Source: Pterobdella sp. o SKG-2022
Lineage: Eukaryota > Annelida > Clitellata > Hirudinida > Piscicolidae
DNA: 64,000 bases
Direction of reading: 5' to 3'
Assembly: GCA_964035795.1 (NCBI GenBank)
Contig: OZ038321.1
Location: 11,931,093-11,995,092 of the forward strand
Position numbers and translations under genes: made by a program
The notes under the pieces: generated by a model
What the model saw: the letters and a program-made list of their open reading frames with translations, nothing else
Databases searched by the model: none
What the model was told of the DNA's origin: nothing
Shown here: one piece after another, positions 53,301-64,000 of the stretch
How positions within the stretch are numbered: position 1 is the first letter of the stretch
Layout: each line of letters opens with the position of its first letter

Positions 53301-55296
53301 GTAACAGTAGGTTCCTTTGCAAGTTTCCAAACCACAATCATTGAATCCGTTACAGATTCTCTTTTTATTTATGCACTTTCCATTTCTGCATTTGAACCCG
53401 TGTTGGCAACCTGCAAAACCAATAAAAAATATTTTTTTCAAATTAAACGAAAAACTCCAAATTATGTAAAATTTTTAATTAAATTATGGAGGAAACTTCG
53501 TCATAATTGACAAATTGGTGAAACAAACTATAAAAATGGTTTAAATTTAAAGTTAAGGATATTGATTGTGTTGAGATTCAGTTCATAAAATTAATCAAAC
53601 GTTTATAAAAATGAATTTATTCAGTATAACGATGAAATTGTTCAACTGACCAAAACAAAACCATTCATCCGACCCATCGATGCAATCATAAGTGCCATCA
53701 CAGACCGCCTGAATCTTCAAGCACTGTGTCATGTCACTGCATTTGAACATGTTAATAGGACAACCTGCAGATGACCACATCAAACAAACTCATTCTCATT
53801 TCAGCATCAAAAATGTTTTAAGTGATATATAAATGACAGTTAAATGATATTAATATGATATGAATACCCATAAGAAAAAACTGAAAAACTCAATTAAATA
53901 CAATAGTTTACATTTTATTAGGAACGAAACGTTTTGGTTTACTGTGAGATCATCTGGATGATTATTCAAAAGCTTCGTCCATTATTAAATTTTTGAATTG
54001 CATCATACTTTTAGGTTGATAAAAAAATTTAAAAAAGGTAACAAAAATTCATGGTAAAAAAATAATAATTTGTGGGAATTATAAATCAAAAATTAATAAA
54101 ATCAAAAGTTTTGTTTAGGAAAACAATTTCATGAAATTTAAACACTTAAGCGATCCATGAATCAAAAAGTGAGATTTCATTCATAAATTCTACTTGGATG
54201 ATTAGCCTTTAGCTAAGTGAAGATTTTCATTTTTTTTTTGGTTTTATTCCCAAGGACTTCACAGAATATAATACCAAGCAGCAATAGTTGTTTTAACTAA
54301 AAGGATGTCAATTCTCTGAGGATTGACTTCTTGGAACTTATATTTGTATCGGTAGTAATTGGAATTCAATCCTTATCAAAGTGATCGCATCAAAAAAGAA
54401 GCTAAAAAAGCTGTTACATTTTTGAGGCTGTGTTTTATAGTATGATTTTTCATCTTTATGACGGCATGCCGGAGATGGAGTGAGGGAGACTGGTTATTAA
54501 TAGCAATGCATATTCATAAATATAAGATAAAGTTTAGAAGTGTTGTTTTGTATGATCTGTATTTTGAAAAAGTTTGTTAACGAAAAGCTTTGTATCTTAA
54601 AATTTATAAGTGTTTTTAAAATACTCATTTTATTTTGGCTGAAGAAAAAACATTATGTATTTCATTTATTATTTCATATAAATGTTCAGTTCATAAATAT
54701 TATAAGTTATTGAGACATTCAGAACTTTTGGATTATTTTATTATTGTTTCATTTTTTAAATATTTGAAAATTCATAAAACTTGTAAAACATCACATCAAT
54801 AAAATTATAACACAAGATCAAAGTAACTGATCTGCAACTTGTTGTCATTTTAAATAAGAAAAGTAAAAATATTCAAAATATTATATATTTCTAGTTTTTA
54901 TAAATTTCTAGTAACTAAATTTACAAGCAAAAATTTCGAAAAAATCTTTATGGGGAAAAATAAAAAGAGAAATGAAGAAAGGAGAATTTGAAATATCGAA
55001 GTAAAATATAAAATTTCTTGTTACATCATGAGAAGTTATTATTTACGATCTTCAGTTTTTCTCATAGGTGTCATACATATAACATTCTTATATTTTTATT
55101 ACTACTAAACGTTCAAACTTTCAAACTAGATGCAATTATTTAATTACTAATTTTTGATAAAACCAAACAAACGCACTTTTATTACAATAGGAAGGAATTT
55201 CATCGGATTTATCATGACAATCCTGAATTCCATCACATAAATGCGTCTTCGCCACACAATCGCCATCATCACATCGCCAATAATTGTCGGGACAAC
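44346..55296 (-). CDS. Multi-domain single-pass receptor: LDLa, galactose-binding-like, PAN-like, EGF-like, sushi-like
   Basis: I do not recognise this as a named gene. Exons, N- to C-terminal: LDLa modules 55296-55173 ([20 protein letters not shown]), 53764-53651 ([16 protein letters not shown]) and 53410-53273 (lacking the SDE calcium site); 51430-51305 and 51232-51062 (unassigned); 49901-49700 and 49391 to about 49250 (galactose-binding-like: [20 protein letters not shown]); 48627-48515 and 48229-48196 (PAN-like: [22 protein letters not shown]); EGF-like near 47966-47824 ([16 protein letters not shown]); sushi-like 45898-45752 ([20 protein letters not shown]); membrane span 45433-45358 ([19 protein letters not shown]); cytoplasmic 45240-45186 and 44561-44346 ending in a stop. 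Phases close for the last five exons and for several pairs upstream. That all modules belong to one gene is inference, and the N-terminal exon with its signal peptide was not found. A further possible exon lies at 52550-52430. Confidence 0.65.
44713..44890 (+). mobile_element. tRNA-derived SINE, best-preserved copy
   Basis: The head folds as a tRNA: TCGGCCC and GGGCCGA form a perfect 7-bp acceptor stem. TTAGA/TCTAA flank a 7-base loop CTAATTA (anticodon AAT, Ile-like), and the B box is GGGTTCGATCTC. The body (CACCTGTTTCACAGTGTGG, TTCGCTACATTAAAGTTGTA) and an AAGCGCTTTATAAATACCGCC-type tail follow. It lies in an intron of the receptor gene, antisense to it. Confidence 0.92.
47967..48100. repeat. 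Foldback-element arm filling a receptor intron
   Basis: GACGTAAAATAGCTGGAAAT...AATATACGAAACTTTTTGTA matches the left arm of the complete element at 52640-52850. It abuts the EGF-like exon's acceptor and takes up about half of the 229-nt intron between 47966 and 48196. Confidence 0.7.
49575..49665. repeat. Short foldback repeat
   Basis: CTAAGCTTTTCGT and, about 60 bp on, ACGAAAAGCTTAAG form an inverted pair with the same core as the element at 52640. Confidence 0.55.
51570..51640 (-). mobile_element. SINE 3' tail fragment
   Basis: On the minus strand TTTGTAGCAAAGCGCTTTTG and AAGCGCTGTATAAATGGC match the tail of the SINE at 44713. Intronic, sense to the receptor gene. Confidence 0.7.
51650..52210 (-). 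mobile_element. Degenerate L2/CR1-type LINE C-terminal fragment
   Basis: The minus strand reads [20 protein letters not shown] and [18 protein letters not shown], the C-terminal RT segment of L2/CR1 LINEs (pattern LQ.VQNSAARLV...HWLPV..RI.YKI). Intronic, sense to the receptor gene. Confidence 0.85.
52640..52850. mobile_element. Foldback MITE-like element, complete
   Basis: Arms of roughly 60-90 bp: AGAAACAAACACTAAGGTTT...AAGCTTTTCGTAAGAGTA and its inverted partner TACTCTTACGAAAAGCTTCG...AACCTTAGTGCTTGTTTCT, around a short loop (ACTATCTAGTGTAACTAGAT) that is itself palindromic. No coding capacity. Partial arms recur near 11345, 27095, 32530, 47990, 49580 and 54580. Confidence 0.85.
53790..55172. 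other. Intronic/intergenic AT-rich stretch between LDLa exons
   Basis: No coding segment recognised. A foldback-type core (AACGAAAAGCTTTGTATCTT) occurs near 54580. Otherwise low-complexity A/T-rich DNA. Confidence 0.5.
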
Positions 55297-56009
55297 CTTT
55301 GAAGGTTTGATTGGTCATCGTGAAAATTGCGAAATAAAAGTTGATACAAGTTTTGATACAAATAATTATTTAGGAATAATAAAATATTTATTTCATTCAA
55401 AACAGAAAACTGGACTTGAAGCGAAAACGCATTGTAAGATACATTTTTATTCTCTTTTGAAGTATTGCAATATTATAAAAGTTACAACATATTCATGGGA
55501 GATGTCCAACAGATGCCTATTATATCGGTGTTTTTTGAATTCTTTTAAAACTAAAATTCCAAAATTTTTGAAATTCAATAAAAAATATAATTAATATCAA
55601 AGATGGAGAAAGTATTTTGCTTGGACAAGAAAAGTTCAAAATTTTTTACTATTTGAAGCAATTTTCCAATTTTATGAACATTTTAAAAATTATACTCAAA
55701 GTAGTCTTATTAAAATATAATTTATATAAAAAGGCTTTACTTTTTGGAAGTTATGTAAAACAATAAAAATAAAATTCAATCGATAAACTTTTGGAGAAAT
55801 GAAAAAAAATTGTTTGAAGTTTTCAGATGGCCTCAAAATAGTGGTACAAAAAGTGACAACGGGCGCTCCCGACTTAATATCTTATTAAGATGTACTGAAT
55901 CGATTTCATTCATATATTCAGTATGCGCTTGTTGAACTAAAATACCATGAAATGATTATAATCACATAATTATATGGATGTACATTTATAATTATTAATA
56001 TAAAAGCTT

Positions 56010-56527
56010 GACAAGCATTTGCCATGTTAAGACCCGTGTGGAGAGCGAACAGCATCTCCACCAAAACTAAACTCAGAATCTTCAACTCCAACGTGAAGTC
56101 TGTGCTTCTTCATGGGTCAGAAACTTGGAGAGCGATCAACACCAACACGACAAAGATGCAAACCTTCGTCAATGGCTGTCTTCGACAGATCCTTCGTTTG
56201 AGATGGTTCGACTGAATGCCGAACGCCGAGCTATGGACATCCACAAATCAACAACCAATGAATGTCCAAGTCAAACGGCGAAAATGGCGATGGATCGGTC
56301 CTACCCTACGGAAAGAGCCTAGAAATATTACCAGACAGGCGCTTGAATGGAACCCACAAAAGAAGAGAAGGTGGGGACGTCCAAAGCAGACCTGGAGAAG
56401 AAGTCTAAACTGTGAGCTGCGGAACTCTGGCTTAACATGGAAAGAGGCCAAAACCAGCGCCAGAGACAGAGAGAGATGGAAGAAAGTTGTTGAGGCCCTA
56501 TGCTTCCTTAGGAGTCTAAAGGAATAA
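56010..56527 (+). mobile_element. LINE (family E) 3' fragment
   Basis: SVLLHGSETWRAINTNTTKM, NGCLRQILRLRWFD, then in another frame RRKWRWIGPTLRKEPRNITR, QALEWNPQKKRRWGRPKQTW and ARDRERWKKVVEALC. This is the C-terminal end of an RTE/CR1-like reverse transcriptase common in invertebrates. One frameshift near 56215 separates the blocks. The fragment is followed by AATAATAATA. Confidence 0.92.
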
Positions 56528-59500
56528 TAATAATACTTGAAAAATCCTAGCTTGTGCTTCTATTCATTCATCGACTGTATGTATAACTTGTTTTTGATGT
56601 TTTTTGAGTATAATGATTGATTTCTCAACAAAACTCACTCAATTTAGAGAAAGCGAAATCAACGCAAAAGCAGATTAAAGTCAATATGCAGCTTTGCATG
56701 CTGGCGTAGGAAACAATGCTTTTCTTATTGGATTCTTTGAAACATTCTATTCTAGTTCAAGTTTGAACAATGAATAAACAAATTTTTATTTATTTACCTA
56801 AACTACGAAAATGAAAACTAGCTAAAAGGTAAATAAATAATTGACTTATGTATTGAAACATGCCTAGAATGAAAAAATAGAAATATTATGTAGATGTCGA
56901 GAATAGTTTTTTTAAATAATCACTAATATATAAAACTGTCAATTTAAATATAAATAATTTTTTGAAGTCTCTATAAAGAACTAATTCAGCATGACCAACT
57001 TGGTCGCCCTCAAACTTCATTCATAATCGTTATTATTACCACATATAAAATTCTTTAATGAATTGAACATATTTTCAAATTCATAAAAAAAGTTCAAAAT
57101 CTTGGAACCATGAAAAAAAACGATAAAAAACCATTAGAGCTTTACAGCCCTAAAAACTGTAATAGGACTCTTGTTTCTCTACCGATTGCTTGATTGTGAT
57201 ATATTATTCACTAAAGGAAAAACTCAATAAATTTTTGAAAAGTTTCAAAAAGCTCTAAGCGTACGAAAGCCCATTCTAAATTCATGAACCGTTTTCAAAC
57301 TTTTCGCCATTATCATGGACAAATTTGATTTGCATATTGATTTCGAGTTGTTTTTTTTTTTAATTTTTTTTCGAACTCAATTCCATTTGAAGTTCAAATA
57401 GTTGTTTTTCTATCAATATGATAATGTCTTGATAATTATATCAAGGGACCCTTGATTTAATCTTGGTCATAAAAATAAATAAACATTTTCCTGTCAACAT
57501 ACATTATAAATACCGCAGGTAAAATTAATTGCATCTATAAAAACGATCACTGAATTGAGCTCAGTTTATTATTGTTCAATCATACCGCATTTTTTAAAAT
57601 TCTCAAAATTTTTAATAAATTGAAAAATTTTTTCAATTAATAAATAAAAATTATATTGTTAAGTGAAACATTATTACTTAAAATGAATAAAATTGACTCC
57701 ATCGAACCCCCTCTTACAAGCATAAATCTCACTTCTTACGACCATGCAGTGAACATTAGTTTCAAATTATGCTCTGAATAAATCTCCTAAGAACAATTAC
57801 AGTTATACGCTTGTAGACGTTGATTTGGACTTAATTTGAGCCCCAGCAAAGTTGTGTTATTTCTTCACTATAATTAAAGCTTAAAGTTTTGTGAGCTCTG
57901 TTGGGGACTAGTTCTCATACACCACACAATATTTCAATGCAGGATGAGATTTTTATTCTTGTCTATACTGAGTAATTAATTTTGCAAAGGTTTCCATTTA
58001 AAAAAGGCAAAAAACATTCTTTGTCAAAGAAAAATTAGTTCAAATATCAAATATTATTTAATAAAGAATTTAAAAAACTTGGAAAAATTTGCGAAACAAA
58101 GTTATAAAAAAATTAGAGGTCTGATTTATCAAAAACAAAAATATTTTTCTATGAAACGTTAGTTCGACAAAAGCTAATTGATAAATAAATAATTTCCGTG
58201 GCAATTTAAACATTAAATTGACGTATGACATGTCGCCATGAAATGCCAATACATCAAACCATTTTATTTGATACATCACAACAATAATTCAATTTTTAAT
58301 CAATGCAAATCATTAGCTTTGAGCGATGTGGAGTATTATTTATTGTAACTGAAATTAAAAAATGAGCGTGTATTGATAAATCTTGCTGGAAGGTAAATGT
58401 TCATGATTATTGATCGTGAATGATCTAGTAACTTGACTATTGAGGCTTGTGAGATAATTTACTTGAATAAATTGAAGATTCAATTGATGAATCTATCGAC
58501 AATTTCTGCTTTCAAGTTATCGTTTTGAAACAAGAAAAGTTGTTTCATTCTTATCAACATGGATTAAAACCAAAATAGGCTCTAAAAAATAACCTGGTTG
58601 AGAATAAACTTATACAATTATTCAAAAAAATGTCCATGAGCGACAAGTTTTTTTTCACAAACATTTTGAGCATATATACAAAAAAACTATCACAATTTTT
58701 TACTAAAGCATCTGCATTTCCATATTTGATATTTTCAAAAGAAAACGATGAAGTTTAGATTCAATTTTCTTAAAAATAAGAAGATTTTTGAGTAAGTTGA
58801 TTTTTATTATAAATCCATAGTTATATAATGAGGGTAAACTTTTTTGAAATCATAGTTCTTTTAGATGAACAAACGTATCTATAAAGCATCCCGTCTTGAA
58901 GCTTGAGACGTGAATACTATCTAATATCTCTCTATAATCTTCGTATATCAAGCACTTAAACACGCGTTCACGCACGTAGACAAACATTCACACACACAAA
59001 AATACACACACAGCACAAACATACAGACACACATAAAGAGAGAAAAAAATGTAGACACGTACAAACATATAGATAAGCATACAAAGATACACATCAAGAG
59101 AAACAAAAATGTAGACACGTACACACATCAAAATTTCTCTTTAAAAACCGTCGTTCGGTCCGTTACAATAAATTTTGGGTTATTTGTAATGCTTTTAGTG
59201 AGATTCTGTTGAAACTGTCACCCATCATAATTGACATATATTTTTATACTTTTTGTTTTAAACATTTTTGAAAAATTTTTCTAAGTTTTTGCTTTGTTAA
59301 GTGTGGGATTATTTGAACAAACAGTAAAAGAATCATACATTCTAGCGTGTGAATTTTTTATGGTGGCTTAGGTTGGCATCTTGGATCCTAGCCTTAAAGG
59401 TAAGAAGTTGAATAAAAAACTTTGAGTTTATGAAGCTTTATAAAACTATGTACAATTTTGTTGACTACATCTAAATGAAAATCTCTGAAGACGCTTTGTA

Positions 59501-60298
59501 AAAAATATAATTTCTTGGAACTAAGCATTTAAAAACAAATTTTCACAGTACTCATGGTTCAAATATCTTTTGAAAATTATTAATTTATCGTTGTTATTGA
59601 ATTATCTTTTCTTTTAGCATTATTTCAATCGGTTTTATTTCAGTACTGAGATAATGAGGACAGATGAATTTAAAAACTCATCATGAAGTAACTGCAAAAA
59701 TTAACTCAATAAACTTTTGTAGCATTGATATTATAAACATATGTAAAATATATTCTATTTTTATGCTTTACTTATCAAGATTATCAACAAAACTAACATA
59801 AATAGATTCATGCACAATTAATATTAATTTTATACACATATCACCACCGTTATTTATACTTGTTCGATTACCATTGATACATTTATGGGCATGAAAGCAG
59901 CTATAATTTTCGATACGTGTAACCTTACCATAATACGTTAGCAAATATACATTGAAATCGTTATACACATGAAAAAGATAAATGTTTTTTTTAATTCATT
60001 TACAGCTTTCAAAACTTGAAAATAAGTTTAATTTTGAAAATTATATTAGAATAAGTATCAATAATGTGAAAATCAGAATTAGAGCAACACTCGGTTTTCA
60101 TGTAGCCCAACGTTAAGCGTCATTAATACAACGGCTATAATATAAATTCCTTGACCTTATTAATAAAATCATAGAAAACCTATAGATTTCACCTAAGACC
60201 TTTGGAATAACTGAAAAATTGAATACAAATTGAGATTTCTGTTTCACCTCAACGAAGCCTGAACTATTGAGTAACTAGCTTTCTGGTGAGAATCTTTG
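56528..60298. other. Gene-poor AT-rich region
   Basis: No gene recognised on either strand. A CA-rich tandem repeat lies at about 58960-59130. The short open frames here show no domain, signal or splice pattern. The 5' end of the receptor gene could lie in this region or in 55.3-56.0 kb. Confidence 0.5.
58960..59130. repeat. CA-rich imperfect tandem repeat
   Basis: A run of CACACA with a duplicated unit of about 62 bp (ATACACATCAAGAGAAACAA / ACACATAAAGAGAGAAAAAA, each followed by AATGTAGACACGTAC). Confidence 0.75.
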
Positions 60299-63200
60299 AT
60301 GACAGACCTTAAAGAAGAAGCGATGTGGGACAATAAAGAAACTAGGTTAGCTATCTTTCTGATTGGATCTTATTAAATTTGAATGATCTGATTTAAATGT
60401 ATAAATTTAGCCAGAATTGAAAATAAAAAGAATAAAAAAAATTAAATTTGATTTATTGAAACATGAAGCTAAAGAACTATTTCTTAATATGTTTATGCCA
60501 TAAAACATCGATTTGGGCCTATTCAGATTGATTTATCAAAAACCGTTGAATAACTACCGAATAGTTTTATTTATGGCATTATTGGATTTTAAATATTATA
60601 AAAGATCTCTAAGTTTTAGTCAACCTATTCAATTTTGATTCAATATAACACCTTTAAAGATTTCAAATTTTTTAAAAGATTGCAAAAAATAATGCACCTT
60701 AAATCATGAAAAGATTCATTGAAGTTTAAAGTATTTTAGCAATTGTTATATTTGAACGTGTTGATAAGAGGACTACTTGTAATTCTTCATAAATTTCAAG
60801 TGATTGTTTATGTGGGTTAAAAAGATGTTTTTCACATTTTAACAGCTAATTAGTTGAGCTTTTAATGAAATATAAAAATGAAAAAAATTTTTAAATAAAC
60901 CAACTTCACCGCAAGATTGTTAAAAACTGGCGTAGATTTTACTGATAAAATTAACAAAGTTGATTAATTTCAAAGCCTGTATTTAAAACGTGCAAGGTGT
61001 GAGGTACAAGTTGATATATGCAGATCACTTTTTAAACTGACAATTAAATATTAATCTTTCTTTTTCACTTTTGAAGACTAACGTTTTATAACTTTTATCT
61101 ACAGTAGCTTATCAGCCAGAGAAAAACAAAACAGAAAGTGGTCTTGTAAACACATCATCATCATCACTATAATATCTTTTTTAGTTCTTTTTCTAATTTT
61201 GTTTCTTTTTGCTTATATCCTTATAGGTTTGTTAGATAAAATTTTTTCAAATTGAAATATTTGTTCAAAATAATAATAGAAATGCATTAATTTTGGACTC
61301 ATTTTTGAATAAATGAATTTTTAAAAATGATTATTTGCAGACAAAAACAGCCAGAAAGACAGCATATGTCTAACAAAACACTGCGTCACTCTAGGTTTCA
61401 CCATTATATCATTATCAATTATTTCTGATTAAAATTTTGAAACACATTTTGATTAGTTATTAGAAAAATAATGGAAAACATTGAGGTATGAAAACATTTA
61501 TCCGAGTACAAAGATACTCTAAATTTTTCTTACGAAAACATCGTACTGAAATATTTGAATATAACTTTTTCATACTTTTTTTTTTGCAACGTTTTTCTGA
61601 AAGAAAAAGAAATATTCTAAAAATTTTCAATCAAGCTTGTTGTATAATTTTTCTTTATTAAACCAATGAGGAATTAAAAAATGATTTTACGCTGAAGCGC
61701 ACTCCTTAAATATTTAGACATATATTAATTCTTGTATGCTCCTTTTCATAAAAACCGTTGGAAATAAAAGAAAACTAAAATATTATTCACATGCACTTTT
61801 CGGCATATAAATGTTATGACAACATTGTCACCAAAAATAATAACATTTTCAAAAAAGCCATACATAAATGCCACTCGCTTGAAATAACTTCGCTTTTTTA
61901 AATAATGTTGTCACACTTATCAATAATAATAATCAACTATCTATACAAATGAATGGGAGTTGAGCCTACTTTATCAAAATTGTCTTATACAGCCCCATTG
62001 GTGGAGCATTAGACTAATAAGTGGATTAAGTCAGAAATTACCAGCTGTTATACAGTGTTTTTTATACATACATTTGCTGCAAAGGCCTTGAGTGATACAA
62101 CAAAGGCCAAAAATAAATTTCACATCATGTTTTTTATAAGGTTCAATTTCCACTTCAAAAAGCACTCAGGCGTTTGATAATTTATAAACAAAATTGACTT
62201 CAACTTAATCAAATCTACACTATTCAAGCTGCGAAAATGATAGAGTCTTTGGACCCAAGTGTAGATCCTTGTGAAAACTTCTACAACTTCGCATGTGGGG
62301 GTTGGATTGAGAGGTGGGATGTCATTGTCACTTATAAACTGTCGTGTAATTAAATTTTGTATTGATTTGAAGTCAGTTTTCTATATAACTCAAAAGTTGC
62401 TATATAAGGTAGTAATATTTAGGCTTCAAAAAATTTTTTCACTGATAGAGACAATATATAAAAAAGTTATAAAAATACTCTTCTAGATAGACTCAAGTAG
62501 TATGTATACAACGAATATATATTTGAATTACCAGAAATCCGATACCTGAAGATAAAGCCGCATATTCTACCTTCAATGAACTCACCACTGTCATGATGAG
62601 AAACCTTAAAAGTAGTCATGTTTTCAATTTATATTATCTCATTATAGGTTTTTCACCGAAATTGATATGTGTAAAATGAATTTTTGAAAACTAAATTTTT
62701 ATCTATTGCTGATTATTTAAAAAAATATTTTCCACTTCCAGCAATTTTGGATAAGATAGATGAAAACACAAGCATTGTTGACGAGAGAACGATGAAAATC
62801 TTCTATATGTCTTGCATGGGAATGGGTAGGTGGTACTTGAAACAAAAAACAATTAAATATTGAAAAGATTTTTTTACATAAATCTTGTGCTTAAAAATCA
62901 AGTTTTTATAAGTTAATTGACATGATGATTAGCGTTACATAAAACATGCGCGTTAGCTCTCATTAATTTTGTCAAAGAGGGAGAAAAATTTATGGAAGTT
63001 TCAGAAGATAATTTTAGCCGTTTTGAGATTTACAACATATGTATTAGCGTGAATTTTTAAACTAATGAATTTTGAAAAAACTTAGTAAAAATCTTTTGAC
63101 ATTTCAAACCTCGTTACAAGCACTAGAACTATAAATTCATACAGACCCTACATTTGAAATATATTCACGGTTACATGTCATCAAAAAAAACTATGTCATT

Positions 63201-63503
63201 TCACTCAATTTTAAATGAATTATCAAATTACCTAATTAAACCACGTACAAGACTTGTGATGACTTTTTGGTCAACTTAAATACCAAATATACTATAACGT
63301 TTTTTAATAAATAGGCTTGTAGGAGGTAGCATAAACACTGAAACAAAATTTCATAAAAAACTTTAATCTTTTGTTCCACAGAGCAAATCAATAAACTGGG
63401 GGATAAGCCTCTGAAAGATCTGCTGAAGAAGATAGGGGGTGCTCCAATATTCGACCCTACATGGAAGGAAGAAGAGTTCAACCTCACTACTCTCCTTATC
63501 AAG
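60299..63503 (+). CDS. Neprilysin-like M13 zinc metallopeptidase, N-terminal part
   Basis: M13 enzymes are type II membrane proteins that cleave extracellular peptides. Exons: 60299-60345, 61135-61226, 61341-61394, 62229-62313, 62535-62611, 62742-62825 and 63382-63503. Phase holds across all of them. The N-terminus [18 protein letters not shown] is a short cytoplasmic tail; [20 protein letters not shown] is the membrane anchor. Then come [17 protein letters not shown] and [20 protein letters not shown], the M13 N-lobe cysteine signature, and [20 protein letters not shown]. The catalytic HExxH region lies beyond the right edge. The last visible exon ends at an AAG followed by GCAATA, either a GC donor or an ORF running to a stop. 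Which subfamily (neprilysin, ECE or an invertebrate expansion) cannot be told from this part. Confidence 0.92.
61985..62130 (+). mobile_element. Degenerate SINE
   Basis: ATACAGCCCCATTGGTGGAGCATTAGACTAATAAG and TATACAGTGTTTTTTATACATACATTTGCTGCAAAG follow the head and body of the SINE at 44713, with the B box lost. In an M13 intron, sense-oriented. Confidence 0.6.
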
Positions 63504-64000
63504 GCAATATTTCAATATTTTTTAATATATTTATATTAAGTTTTGAATAGCTTGTTCTATTTTAGTTGAAGTAATTTTTTTAAAGTGTTTTAATAATCTA
63601 CGAAGTATAATAATAGTGATGTTTAACCCAGGGGGTTTCAAGTTTCTTAAAAATTGATAAATGTTTATTCGACGTTTACCGCAATTGATTATAATTTAAT
63701 TATATTTGAATGAATATATAATATACAATGGCAGTTTTAGATCATACATACTTTAAAAAACAAACATTATACTTCACTTTTGATAATAATTCAACTTAGA
63801 AGTTGTGGTTTCAACTTACTTGAGACTTGATAAATCAAAAAAAGAACTTCTGGAAAATGTATAATTTTAACATATAGTGTCTTTAAACTTTCTAAGTTTT
63901 AACAATTAAAAACTAATTATTTCGCCAATTTATTTTTTGAAATAAAACTAAGTTCGTATTAAAGTGTTAATCCTCTTAAAACTTGTATTAAAAGTTCATT

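Noticed and set aside
55241..55594. 117-residue plus-strand frame
   Set aside because: Its start is the reverse of the LDLa exon; the remainder is low-complexity and has no homology that I recognise.

Overview
The window is nuclear DNA of an AT-rich, intron-rich animal. Split genes with GT...AG introns encode metazoan proteins: VAV, a polypeptide GalNAc-transferase, BiP ending in KDEL, Integrator subunit 5, dolichyldiphosphatase, ORP5/8 and an M13 peptidase. Non-LTR retrotransposons, tRNA-derived SINEs and foldback elements fill much of the rest. I cannot name the species; a non-vertebrate, perhaps a lophotrochozoan, fits best. Exon limits were read by eye from splice signals, reading phase and recalled family sequence. 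Reading phase closes for most genes, but single ends may be off by a few bases.

Layout. 0.4-3.1 kb (-): 5' part of a VAV guanine-exchange factor, running out of the left edge. 3.7-6.0 kb (+): a GalNAc-transferase, head to head with VAV. 6.36-8.90 kb (-): BiP/GRP78, tail to tail with the transferase, with possible ER-stress promoter elements upstream. 9.2-12.9 kb: intergenic, with one SINE and foldback arms. 12.9-22.0 kb (+): INTS5, with a LINE inside one intron that itself carries a second LINE fragment. 22.1-27.2 kb: a transposon-rich block with two LINEs meeting head to head at 25.44 kb. 27.3-29.4 kb (-): DOLPP1. 29.95-43.06 kb (+): a complete 21-exon ORP5/8 gene of 894 codons, with LINE copies in three introns. 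44.3-55.3 kb (-): an apparently undescribed single-pass receptor with LDLa, galactose-binding-like, PAN-like, EGF-like and sushi-like modules. 56.0-56.5 kb: a LINE 3' fragment. 60.3-63.5 kb (+): the N-terminal half of a neprilysin-like M13 peptidase, running out of the right edge.

Several genes serve the secretory and membrane system: BiP folds ER proteins, DOLPP1 recycles the dolichol carrier for N-glycosylation, the GalNAc-transferase starts O-glycans, and ORP5/8 exchanges lipids at ER contacts. Their closeness is probably chance; there is no sign of an operon.

The most interesting points are the multi-domain receptor, the near-uniform sense orientation of intronic retroelements, a roughly 280-bp module that sits beside the same LINE 3' end at two loci, and a dispersed foldback family that occupies about half of a 229-nt intron.
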